From Nocardia fusca NBRC 14340 (lineage in GTDB: Bacteria > Actinomycetota > Actinomycetes > Mycobacteriales > Mycobacteriaceae): DNA of 64,000 nt. Made by a program: the position numbers and the translations under genes. The stretch spans positions 62,001 through 126,000 of the forward strand of contig NZ_BDCU01000042.1 of NCBI RefSeq assembly GCF_001618425.1, written 5' to 3'. Below, one piece after another: positions 24,573 to 31,940 of this stretch (positions are counted from its first letter, which is position 1; each line of letters opens with the position of its first letter). The notes under the pieces were generated by a model that saw only the letters and a program-made list of their open reading frames with translations, was not told where the DNA came from and made no database searches.

Positions 24573-24896
24573 TCACAGGTTCAGCGAGCTCGGCGCCTGA
24601 CTGCCCAGCTCCTCGGAATTGTTGTCATCGACCCCGCCCAGCTCACCCACCACACTCGGGATATGGCCGACGATCTCGCGGGCATCGGTGAGCAACTGCT
24701 CGACCTGGTTGCGGACCTGCTGGAAGTGATCACGGAACCCGTCCGCCGCCACACCGGCCCACCCGCCGGAGATCAGTGCCTCGGCGTCGGTGACCACCGA
24801 ACCCAGCCCGGACTCCAAAGCCTGATGGATCCCGTTCAACGAGTTCACCGCCGCCAGCACAGCACCAGCATCCAAAACAGTGTCATCGGCCGGCAT
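24573..24896 (-). CDS. WXG100-family protein, first gene of the toxin operon
   Basis: 107 residues: two helices with the turn motif GGWAGVAADGFRDHFQQVRN (W-A-G) and an acidic, Asn/Ser-rich C-terminal tail. It is the first gene of a four-gene operon (WXG, WXG, toxin, immunity) and likely forms a heterodimer with the next protein. A perfect 10-bp hairpin lies 48-70 bp upstream. Confidence 0.85.
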   Translation of the reverse strand: MPADDTVLDAGAVLAAVNSLNGIHQALESGLGSVVTDAEALISGGWAGVAADGFRDHFQQVRNQVEQLLTDAREIVGHIPSVVGELGGVDDNNSEELGSQAPSSLNL

Positions 24897-24923
24897 CCCG
24901 TGTCCCCCTACCCAAAAACCAAC

Positions 24924-24966
24924 CCGCCCATGGGCGGAGAAGAATCCGACCGTACCACGGTCGGAT
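24924..24966. promoter_or_regulatory. Two perfect dyads upstream of the WXG-toxin operon
   Basis: CCGCCCA-TGGGCGG (24924-24937) is a 14-bp palindrome. ATCCGACCGT (24944-24953) pairs perfectly with ACGGTCGGAT (24957-24966) around ACC. They lie 28-70 bp upstream of the operon start on the minus strand. They could be operators or the hairpins of a terminator insulating the operon; no T-run follows on either strand. Confidence 0.45.
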
Positions 24967-25176
24967 CAACCGCTCGAAGCAACGATTCTCCGGACGTCGC
25001 TCGGCGGAGCGACGGCTCTGGTTTCGTCTCACAACCAAGGTTTTGTGACGGCTTCCTCGCAGTGAATATTGGGTCCACCGGTACTCCGGGCCTCTGGGAG
25101 GGCGGCCGTTGGTTCGGGGCCGTGCTGCATTCGGTATCGGTCCGCGGGCGGCGGGTCTCTGGCAGGGTGTCCTTCC

Positions 25177-25497
25177 GTGGCCGATTTCGAGGATCCTGCG
25201 CTGATGTATTTGGTCGAGATCTCGCGCCCTGCAAGCGGTTACGGGGGCACGTGGTGGGCGACCAGTAATTACGGAACACCGGGCCAGGTCGTCGCGGCGT
25301 TGAGGGAGCTGGCCGACCGTGTGGCTCGTGACCATCGTGCGGCGGCGGCGACGCTGCGGTGTTGGTACAGCTATCTCGTGCAATGGTCCGACGGAATCAT
25401 TCTGGACAGCTGCGACGGTGTCGGCCACCCCGATACCGCGGTCGCCGAACTGCGGCGGGTCGCGGCCGGCGTCGTCGCCGCGACCCGCCCGCGTTAG
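25177..25497 (+). CDS. Small protein of unknown function
   Basis: 106 residues from GTG 25177 (MADFEDPALMYLVEISRPAS); ATG 25204 is an alternative. The core has many aromatics and a GY-GGTWWATSNYG loop, then an Ala/Arg helix (VVAALRELADRVARDHRAA) and DGIILDSCDGVGHPDTAVAE. Codon use is typical and the frame is clean. It stands between two minus-strand groups. No family recognised. Confidence 0.55.
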   Translation: MADFEDPALMYLVEISRPASGYGGTWWATSNYGTPGQVVAALRELADRVARDHRAAAATLRCWYSYLVQWSDGIILDSCDGVGHPDTAVAELRRVAAGVVAATRPR

Positions 25498-25876
25498 CAA
25501 CCGTCGTTTCAGCGGCCCCGGCCGGGCTCAGCAGGCGGTACGCCTCGGTAAGTAGGCGCGCGGCCTGCTGTGGCAGGCCCGGCATCGAACAACTCGAGGA
25601 CGGCGGACCGGAAGACACCGTCGCCGGAGCCGAAGCTGCATGCCACCTACGAGGCTTCCCGGGGCAAACCGCGCCCGACCGCGCTCGGATGGGTGGTCGG
25701 AGAGGCCACCCGTAGCCGTCGCCGCACCCGCAAAAGCACCGACGAGCACTGACCCGCACGATCCTCGCCGACCGAAGCGTCACAGCAGCGTCCAGCGCCA
25801 CGGCGAGCCGCGAGCCGCCGGACTCCCGCGCGCGAAACACAGCCCGGGGGCAGGACACCACCAGGGTCGTCCGTAG
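25498..25876. other. Stretch without a supported gene
   Basis: GC-rich DNA where all frames are Arg/Pro/Ser-rich with no ribosome site. I see no repeat or hairpin. It separates the plus-strand small gene from the coupled membrane-protein pair. Confidence 0.4.
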
Positions 25877-26014
25877 TCAGCGCCGCTTGCGCCTACCGGA
25901 CGAAGCTTTCGGCGGCGCAACCGCCGGGGTCTGAGCTGTAGGAATGTGCTTGTACCGCAGAACCATCGCCAACACGGCGAGGTAGGCGATGGCGGCTGCC
26001 GTATTCTCGTTCAA
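25877..26014 (-). CDS. 45-residue membrane peptide coupled to the preceding gene
   Basis: From TTG 26014 the ORF reads NENTAAAIAYLAVLAMVLRY (one transmembrane helix), then KHIPTAQTP and a strongly basic end (SSGRRKRR). The TTG overlaps the TGA of the gene at 26011-26382 as TTGA, which supports translation by coupling although the start codon is weak. Topology with a positive C-terminus inside is likely. Function unknown. Confidence 0.45.
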   Translation of the reverse strand: MNENTAAAIAYLAVLAMVLRYKHIPTAQTPAVAPPKASSGRRKRR

Positions 26015-26382
26015 TAAGCACCTATTTGTGAACAGGCGGTCGGCGAAGGGTATGCCCTTGGTCTTCGCGGCTCCGGTGTTGGCGGGGCGGCCGGTTTCAC
26101 GGGCACGGCCGTCGAGGGGACCGCGGGAGTTTCAGGTTGATCGGTGGGGGTGTCCATGTTGGCGGCGGTCAACACGACCAGCAGGAAGATCACGCCGCCC
26201 AGGAGTGCCCCGAGGGCCCACAGGGTCGGCATGATCGAGGCACTGCGAGATCCGGGATAGTGCAGGGAGTGGCCGCTGCGCCGGCGCGGCGGGGGCCGGT
26301 CGGTGAAACGGATGGACGAACGCACATAGCTTCCACCCGGACGTCCCCTGCGAGCGTGCCCCCGCACAGTCTCGAACCCCAT
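26011..26382 (-). CDS. Small single-pass membrane protein
   Basis: 123 residues. An Arg-rich N-terminus is followed by one strong transmembrane helix (TLWALGALLGGVIFLLVVLT, about residues 52-71) and a Pro/Thr/Val-rich tail (PVKPAAPPTPEPRRPRAYPS), suggesting an N-in, C-out type II-like anchor. The start is uncertain: ATG 26382 lacks a good ribosome site, and M at residue 51 just before the helix is possible. It overlaps the 45-residue peptide gene by TTGA. Confidence 0.5.
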   Translation of the reverse strand: MGFETVRGHARRGRPGGSYVRSSIRFTDRPPPRRRSGHSLHYPGSRSASIMPTLWALGALLGGVIFLLVVLTAANMDTPTDQPETPAVPSTAVPVKPAAPPTPEPRRPRAYPSPTACSQIGAY

Positions 26383-26644
26383 GAACGAAGTATGACCCGA
26401 AGGTCCGACACAACCAGCCCGATCCAGCTGACCGCGCTCGAGCGCATCGGTGAGACGGGCGATGTAGGCGTGAGGTGCTGGTGTTGTCCAGCATCTGGTC
26501 GATTCGCCGAGGGAGCTGTGTGCGCAGCGATCCGATTGCAGGCGTTGATCGCCGGATCGAGTCGCGAGCTGGGATGAACGAATAGAGCGACGAGAACCCT
26601 CAACCTGTTACCGCGCGGGAGAGGCGGACAAGTGGGGGATCATG

Positions 26645-26689
26645 CGAAACGGCCGGCTGGATCCCCGGCTGATCCAGCCGGCCGTTTCG
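26645..26689 (-). terminator. Strong hairpin terminator of the ESX substrate operon
   Basis: CGAAACGGCCGGCTGGATC (26645-26663) is perfectly complementary to 26671-26689 around a 7-nt loop: a 19-bp stem. It begins 20 bp after the last gene (ends 26709) of the minus-strand ESX operon. No T-run is present, as is common for actinobacterial terminators. Confidence 0.8.
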
Positions 26690-26708
26690 GCGGATGGTCG
26701 ACCCGCTG

Positions 26709-27008
26709 TCAGGCGAAAGCCGCGAACCCGTCGCCGATTTTCTTATCGGTTTCCAGCGCGCGGTGCAGCGCGTTCTCGACCGCGATGGCGAGCTGATCGA
26801 GCTTGTGGAGGGTGTCCTCGAGCTCGGTGTTCACCTTGCTGTGTGCCGCGATGAACCCGTCCTGCGCGCCCTGGCTCGCCATGGCGGCGAGGAAATTGTC
26901 CTTGGCGGTTCCGAGGGCATCGATCTCACCCTGGATCTTGCTGCCCTCGGTCTTCAGCGCGTCGAACAGCGCCTCCATCGTGGGCTTGTCGTACAGAATG
27001 TCGCTCAT
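26709..27008 (-). CDS. Esx-type WXG100-superfamily protein without the Trp
   Basis: 99 residues, two helices (YDKPTMEALFDALKTEGSKI and NTELEDTLHKLDQLAIAVEN) with a turn SQGAQDGFIAAH in place of W-x-G. Size, pairing with the next WXG100 gene 51 bp upstream and position at the end of an ESX operon indicate the second subunit of an EsxA/EsxB-like heterodimer. GGAATGGG precedes ATG 27008. Confidence 0.8.
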   Translation of the reverse strand: MSDILYDKPTMEALFDALKTEGSKIQGEIDALGTAKDNFLAAMASQGAQDGFIAAHSKVNTELEDTLHKLDQLAIAVENALHRALETDKKIGDGFAAFA

Positions 27009-27059
27009 TGTCCCATTCCTTCTCGGTCGAGCAGATAGGTGAAAAGCCGCCGGGGCGGA

Positions 27060-27368
27060 TCAGAGGCTGGTGTAGCCGCCGCCGGGGATGAAGGCGTCTT
27101 CGTCCATGCCCAGGATGGTCTGGGTGGCATCCTCGGTGGCCTTGGTCAGCTCGTCCAGCGTCTGGTTGAGCTTGTCGGACTCATCGCTCCACGCCTGCGA
27201 GGTGGTGACGAACGACGCGTTCGCGTCACCCTTCCAGCCCGCGCGAGCCGCATCGCCGGCCGAGTCGACGGCTCTGACCGAGAGCCGCAGATTCTCGATG
27301 GCCTGGTACATCTCGCCGGTCGCCTTCTTGACCAGTTCGTGGTCGAGATCAACACCCTGTGTTGCCAT
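27060..27368 (-). CDS. WXG100 protein (Esx-like)
   Basis: 102 residues with the turn RAGWKGDANASFVTTSQAW (W-K-G) between two amphipathic helices. With the neighbouring Trp-less protein it forms the classic esx pair. It lies directly downstream of espG, PPE and PE genes, as in mycobacterial ESX loci, and is expected to be co-secreted with its partner. Confidence 0.88.
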   Translation of the reverse strand: MATQGVDLDHELVKKATGEMYQAIENLRLSVRAVDSAGDAARAGWKGDANASFVTTSQAWSDESDKLNQTLDELTKATEDATQTILGMDEDAFIPGGGYTSL

Positions 27369-27434
27369 TATCAGGATCCTTTCGTGAGGTTGTATACATG
27401 CCGAGACCCAACGATCTCGAGCTGAGACAGTGGT

Positions 27435-28223
27435 CTAGGACATCCACCCTCCTCCCGGCAGCGAGTGTGCGAGGGCGGACACCGCCTCGGCGATCCGATG
27501 ATCGGAACCCGAGGTGAAGGTCGACCAGACCTGCTGGTCCGGCGAGGTCCCGGGGCCGGCAACCAGCCGGCCGCGCTCGGTGTCGTACACCACGACCGCT
27601 CCTGCGGATCGATGGGTGACACCCTCGCCATGGGCGTAGCCGACGATTTCGGAATACGCGGTACAGGTGGACAGGGCAAGACCGAACTCGATCGCAGTAC
27701 GTTCCTCGACACCCAGTTCATACAGCGCCTGGGTGTACTCACTGGAGTCGCCGGCGCCGTCGAGGCGCTCTCGGAGCGCCTCCGACGGCGCACTGAAACT
27801 CGTTGTCGCCGCAGGCGGGCAGGGCCCGAGCATGTCCAGCAGTGGGCGCGCCAAGGTCGCCCCCGTCCCATCGGCCCACGTAGTCCGCACGTCGAAGACG
27901 TCACCGACCCTGGTGGCCACCGCATGCCGATCGCCACGGCGGGCCAGGCACGCCCGCCGGACTCCCGCCCCGGTGTGGATCCGTGCCACCAGTTCACGGT
28001 CCGGCTGCGCCAGCACGTGCAGGGCCGCGGCCAGATCGGTGTCGACGTCGTCGTACCCGTCCACCAGGCCCGATCTGCGCAGCCCGGCCAGCGCCTCGTG
28101 CTGCGCGGCGGCCCAGGCGGTCGCCGAATCCTGCCGGGGCCCCACCGCGAGCACCAGCGGAAGAGTTTGCACATTCAGCAGGCCCGCAACGGCCAGCAGA
28201 CCGTCATTGGTCAGTATCGTCAT
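27435..28223 (-). CDS. EspG-family ESX chaperone
   Basis: 262 residues with the EspG-like pattern: LAVAGLLNVQTLPLVLAVG at the N-terminus, DVRTTWADGTGATLARPLLD in the central sheet and VVVYDTERGRLVAGPGTSPD near the end. EspG binds the tip of PE-PPE heterodimers in the cytosol and delivers them to the ESX channel. It lies 24 bp after the PPE gene and before the esx pair, the expected context. The family call rests on pattern and neighbours. Confidence 0.8.
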   Translation of the reverse strand: MTILTNDGLLAVAGLLNVQTLPLVLAVGPRQDSATAWAAAQHEALAGLRRSGLVDGYDDVDTDLAAALHVLAQPDRELVARIHTGAGVRRACLARRGDRHAVATRVGDVFDVRTTWADGTGATLARPLLDMLGPCPPAATTSFSAPSEALRERLDGAGDSSEYTQALYELGVEERTAIEFGLALSTCTAYSEIVGYAHGEGVTHRSAGAVVVYDTERGRLVAGPGTSPDQQVWSTFTSGSDHRIAEAVSALAHSLPGGGWMS

Positions 28224-28247
28224 CGCGCCCCCTCGGCAAGGGCCGTG

Positions 28248-29204
28248 TCACGACGTCCCCGTTCCCGGGACCGGATGACAGGACGTCTCGGCGGCGCCCA
28301 GCACCGGTGGAGCCGCCTGGATGCCCGTGTCGATTTCCATCACCGCACCGGTTTCCTCGTCGATGACGCCGGCCCGGACGGCGCGATCGGCGCCGGCCAG
28401 GGCAGACGGCGGGGCCATCCCGGCGGGAACCATCCGTCCTGCCTCCGACGGCGCGGCCGCGGGTGAGGACTGCACCGGCACCGCCTCAGGTGCGGCAGCC
28501 ACCAGCGGGGTGGATGCTCCGGTCCGATAGGGGGACAGGGGCCGGGGTACTCGGGGTATACCGAAACCCGCACCCATGGTTGCGGCCGGTACGGCACCGG
28601 ATACCGGGGGTGCTGTACTACGCTCGGCTTCCCATGCCGTACTCGAGACGATTTCCGGTGGCTGCACATGCTGCCACGGCGCGGCCAACGACGCGGACGC
28701 CGATTCATAGCCGTGCATGACCCGGGCCGCGCTCGCCTTGGTGAGATCCTGCTCCGCGGCGGTATCGGCAACTGTCGCGACCAGCGGCGCGCCGAGCGCG
28801 GCCCCGACCTGTTCGAGACTGCGGGCCGCTGCTGTCAGGGCCGCGAGATCGTCCAGATGCGGCATTGCCAGACTGGCCACCTCGTACGCGACTGCCTGCC
28901 CACCGGCCAGCGAGGCGTTCCGGCCGGCGGCCGCGGCGGTGTCCGCCAGCCAGTGCCGCAGCGCCGCGAATCGGTCGATCGCGGGACCGCTCTCGGTCGA
29001 TCGCCACGAATCCCGCATTCGGGCCATGATCTGGTCGTATTCGATCACTGCCGCGCCGAATACCGCGGCCAGCCGCGACCATGCGGCGCCGGCCTCGGCC
29101 ATGGGCCGCACACCGGGACCGGTGGCCAGATCGTGCGCGAGTTTTTCCGCGGGGCGGGCCGCCCAGATCACACCCGTGAAACCGGGTATCGGTGGTTCGA
29201 TCAT
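28248..29204 (-). CDS. PPE-family protein
   Basis: 318 residues. The first 160 form a helical PPE-like domain starting IEPPIPGFTGVIWAARPAEK, with the long-helix segment DSWRSTESGPAIDRFAALRH in place of the usual PPE-WxG signature. The rest is Pro/Ala/Gly-rich. ATG 29204 fits the PE stop at 29221; the frame runs open to 29345 inside the PE gene but that part is an overlap shadow. It should heterodimerise with the PE protein and be guided by EspG. Confidence 0.8.
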   Translation of the reverse strand: MIEPPIPGFTGVIWAARPAEKLAHDLATGPGVRPMAEAGAAWSRLAAVFGAAVIEYDQIMARMRDSWRSTESGPAIDRFAALRHWLADTAAAAGRNASLAGGQAVAYEVASLAMPHLDDLAALTAAARSLEQVGAALGAPLVATVADTAAEQDLTKASAARVMHGYESASASLAAPWQHVQPPEIVSSTAWEAERSTAPPVSGAVPAATMGAGFGIPRVPRPLSPYRTGASTPLVAAAPEAVPVQSSPAAAPSEAGRMVPAGMAPPSALAGADRAVRAGVIDEETGAVMEIDTGIQAAPPVLGAAETSCHPVPGTGTS

Positions 29205-29220
29205 CTTCTGCGCTCCGCCG

Positions 29221-29517
29221 CTAGACCGCTGTCCCGAAGCCGCCGGCATTGTCCTCGTCCATCCGGACCAGCTGATCGGTCTGCGAACGCAGGGCTGCGG
29301 CCAGTTTTCTGATCTCGTGGACACCGCGGGTGGTGGCATCGTCATAGGAGGTGGCCACTACTCGCAAGGTATCCGCCGCACTGACCGAAACCTCGTCCAT
29401 ACCGGCCGGTTCGACAGCCAATGCGGGCAGATTCACCCGAAGCGCATCCTCCAACCGTGCGGCCAGGGCGTCCAGTTCGGTACCGGCCCGCCGGACCTGA
29501 GGTGGATCGAATTCCAT
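29221..29517 (-). CDS. PE-like protein
   Basis: 98 residues, helical hairpin. The region AGMDEVSVSAADTLRVVATS resembles the PE turn (..ADEVSA..A..F), and size and place upstream of the PPE gene (16 bp) match PE-PPE pairs. No C-terminal extension. It is expected to be exported as a dimer with the PPE protein. Confidence 0.8.
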   Translation of the reverse strand: MEFDPPQVRRAGTELDALAARLEDALRVNLPALAVEPAGMDEVSVSAADTLRVVATSYDDATTRGVHEIRKLAAALRSQTDQLVRMDEDNAGGFGTAV

Positions 29518-29529
29518 CCCGATCTCCTG

Positions 29530-30783
29530 TCAGAGGGTCAGTGGCTTGTCCGGCGAGTCGCCACTCACCGGTACGGACACACGCTCGGCCGTGCCGACAA
29601 CCGGCAACGACGCTCCTTCCATAGGCCCGACGACCTCGTTGCCGTGCGCTGCGTTGACCAGATGGTCGCGCGTGCCGTCCGCTGTCGGGGCCTCCCCGCC
29701 CCTGGGCAGTCCGGCAGCGCCCAGACCTCCGCCCATCGGGATGGCTCCCCCGACGGCGCGGGTGGCGCTACTACTGGTCACGGAAGCCGTTGAGCTGCCG
29801 GGGGTTCCGGAGCCCGCACCAGGACTACCCGTAGCTCGTGCTCCCGGCCACGGTGCCAGCGGTTGCGCAGGCGTCCCCGCGATTCCACCGCTGCCTGCGA
29901 GAACGGCTCCGGGCAGGCCTGCACCACCGGGGCGGGCAATCGAATCCGCAGCGTCTCCGTCGGTGACCGGCTTCACCGGGTTCAGGGTTTCGTGTAGCCG
30001 GGCGGCGGATTGCGCTCCGGCGGACACCGCACCCACCACCGTCGGCACGATCTGCATCAGCTGCAAGACGATCTGCATCGGATCCACACCGACCGGCGCG
30101 TTCGTCACCGGTACTTTCTCGCCCGTCGCCATCATCTGCGCGCTTTCCACACTCAATTCGGTGCGGGTCTTCGCGGTTACCACGGTGGCTTCCGTCAGGG
30201 TTTCGGTGGTGGCCGCCAGCAGGAACAGCTGTCCGGCGCCGGTCATCAGGAACGGACCGGCGGCGGCGATGGAGGCCAGGTAGCGTGCCACGATCGCCGC
30301 CATCGTGGTGGCGCCGGTGAAGACAGATGCTGTCGCCGTCGCCGTGCCGGCTGCGGTCCCGGCGCTCTGACCTGCTATCGCCGCGCCGTCGCGTTGTGCT
30401 TCGGTGGACTTGTTCGCCGCCTCCGTCGCGGCCGTGCCCTGCCACAACGCCATCGCGGTCTGTGCCGCGGACGCGCCCACCTGTATCAGGGTCTGCAAGA
30501 CGGAGGAGATCTGCGAAAACACCTGGGATGGATCAGGTTCCGTCCCGCCGGCGAACTGCCCGGTGCCGAAACTTCCGGCCAGATCGGTGATCGGCTTCGC
30601 GATCAGCGAGAGATCCAGGGCCGGGAGCGGCGGTAGTTCCGGTAGCGGAATCCGGTCGGGCAGCTGCGGCAGCGGCCCGAGACCCATATCCGCGAGAACA
30701 GCGTTGACGGGCCGGTCCAACGCGGGACCGGCCGCGCTCTTGCGTAGCAGTTCCAGCACGGTCTCGTCGATCGGTCCGCTCAT
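29530..30783 (-). CDS. EspB-like ESX substrate with helical core and low-complexity tail
   Basis: 417 residues. A Pro/Leu-rich front (LPELPPLPALDLSLIAKPIT) is followed by about 170 residues of Ala/Thr/Gln-rich helices (AASAAQTAMALWQGTAATEA, MAAIVARYLASIAAAGPFLM) and a Gly/Ser/Pro tail. Layout recalls PE-PPE-fused EspB-type substrates of ESX-1, but no diagnostic motif is visible, so the name is by analogy. Its start overlaps the stop of the EspC-like gene by 4 bp (30780-30783). Confidence 0.6.
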   Translation of the reverse strand: MSGPIDETVLELLRKSAAGPALDRPVNAVLADMGLGPLPQLPDRIPLPELPPLPALDLSLIAKPITDLAGSFGTGQFAGGTEPDPSQVFSQISSVLQTLIQVGASAAQTAMALWQGTAATEAANKSTEAQRDGAAIAGQSAGTAAGTATATASVFTGATTMAAIVARYLASIAAAGPFLMTGAGQLFLLAATTETLTEATVVTAKTRTELSVESAQMMATGEKVPVTNAPVGVDPMQIVLQLMQIVPTVVGAVSAGAQSAARLHETLNPVKPVTDGDAADSIARPGGAGLPGAVLAGSGGIAGTPAQPLAPWPGARATGSPGAGSGTPGSSTASVTSSSATRAVGGAIPMGGGLGAAGLPRGGEAPTADGTRDHLVNAAHGNEVVGPMEGASLPVVGTAERVSVPVSGDSPDKPLTL

Positions 30784-31097
30784 ACCGTTCTGCCGATCAC
30801 GCCGAATGCGCTGGCCGAGGCCTCCTCGGTCGAATCGTAGGCCGCAGCGCCCTCATAGGAGGTCAACGCTGTCGCGGCATGTACGGCGGCCAGCTCGCCG
30901 ACCGACCGGAGGTTGTTGGCCTGCGCATACGCGAATGCGGCCAGGAAGTCCTGACCGATCAGGCCGAACACCGGGATCGCTGCCGCGATGAGTGCGGCCT
31001 GGTTCACAGCTCCGGCCGTTGCCGTCTCCACTGCCAGAGCGGCCGAGGCATTGCCGAATTCACGCACGATATGGGAGTCCGCCACAAGATCAGTCAT
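30780..31097 (-). CDS. EspC-like T7SS substrate
   Basis: 105 residues with the features of the T7SS_ESX_EspC family (DUF2580): helices around SAALAVETATAGAVNQAALI, then IPVFGLIGQDFLAAFAYAQA and AAVHAATALTSYEGAAAYDS with the terminal Y-x-x-x-(D/E)-like export signal near EGAAAYDSTEE. It overlaps the downstream gene by 4 bp, so the two are translationally coupled. Confidence 0.75.
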   Translation of the reverse strand: MTDLVADSHIVREFGNASAALAVETATAGAVNQAALIAAAIPVFGLIGQDFLAAFAYAQANNLRSVGELAAVHAATALTSYEGAAAYDSTEEASASAFGVIGRTV

Positions 31098-31225
31098 CTG
31101 AACGCCTAGGGGCCGAGGAATTTACATTCTCGTTGGTTAACGTATCCAGACCCGATAGCTACCGATAGCCGGGAACTTGCCTCTGATGGGAAGTCTCGCG
31201 CCGACGGGGACGGATTGTGACCTGG

Positions 31226-31558
31226 TCAGTGGCCGGAATCGTGCCCTGGCATCGACTCGGCGAGTTCGGTGTTGAAAGCATCGACCAGCTCGCCGCGCCG
31301 GATGATCGCGAGATGGGCGGCCCGCCGGGCGGTCGCCACCATCACCGACTCGAATTCGCTCGGCGATGATTTCGAGATAGCCGGTGCGAGAGCCAGATCG
31401 CACAGTGCGCCGTTGCCGTCGGCCTCGGCGGTCACGGTGCCGTCCGGTGAGGTTTCCCGCACCCGGATCCCGGCGAGCCGGTCCGCCAGGTCGTGCATCA
31501 TGTTCAACTGGCGGTGCACCCGCGCCTCCAGCGCATCCATTGCCTCGCTCATATCCAC
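31226..31558 (-). CDS. YbaB/EbfC-like protein of the ESX cluster (EspL-like)
   Basis: 110 residues with the YbaB/EbfC fold pattern: a first helix ALEARVHRQLNMMHDLADRL, strands in VTAEADGNGALCDLALAPAI and a last helix FESVMVATARRAAHLAIIRR. In ESX-1 the YbaB-like EspL stabilises substrates and binds the regulator EspR, so a role in substrate expression or stability is likely. First intact gene of the operon; the gene before it is truncated. Confidence 0.75.
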   Translation of the reverse strand: MDMSEAMDALEARVHRQLNMMHDLADRLAGIRVRETSPDGTVTAEADGNGALCDLALAPAISKSSPSEFESVMVATARRAAHLAIIRRGELVDAFNTELAESMPGHDSGH

Positions 31559-31694
31559 CTCGGCCGGATCTGCGGTTCGAAATCTTGTTCCGATGCCGCG
31601 ACAATTCGGCCGGCCCGATGCCGATTCGGAACGGAAGGCCCGTGCCCGTGGTCTCCACGGAGATCGACCCGCTTCTCGGCGCAGTTGTTGTCAT
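31559..31694 (-). pseudogene. 5' stump of an ESX-associated gene
   Basis: ATG 31694 with a GAGGTG ribosome site starts TTTAPRSGSISVETTGTGLP and FRIGIGPAELSR, a start typical of the small protein that usually precedes the YbaB-like gene in nocardial ESX loci. After about 32 codons the sequence runs into the YbaB gene out of frame, so the middle and end appear deleted. The ribosome site is intact, so a chimeric product may still be made. Confidence 0.4.
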
Positions 31695-31940
31695 GACACC
31701 TCGGTGACTCGCCGAAGGCGCACATCGTACGGCGGGCCGGGAGCGGCCCGGACCGATCCATCGCGCCCGGCGGGAACGGGGAACCCTATTCCCGGGTAAG
31801 TCCCGAGCCGGTTCCGCCATTGTCGATGATTCGTTCCCGCTTGTGGGAAATCCCCTTTCGGGGATGCTGAGAGTATTTGGCCCACCTGATGGGTGGTGAC
31901 GCGGTCGGTAGGCAGGTCGAGCTGTGAGCGAGTGGGCAAC

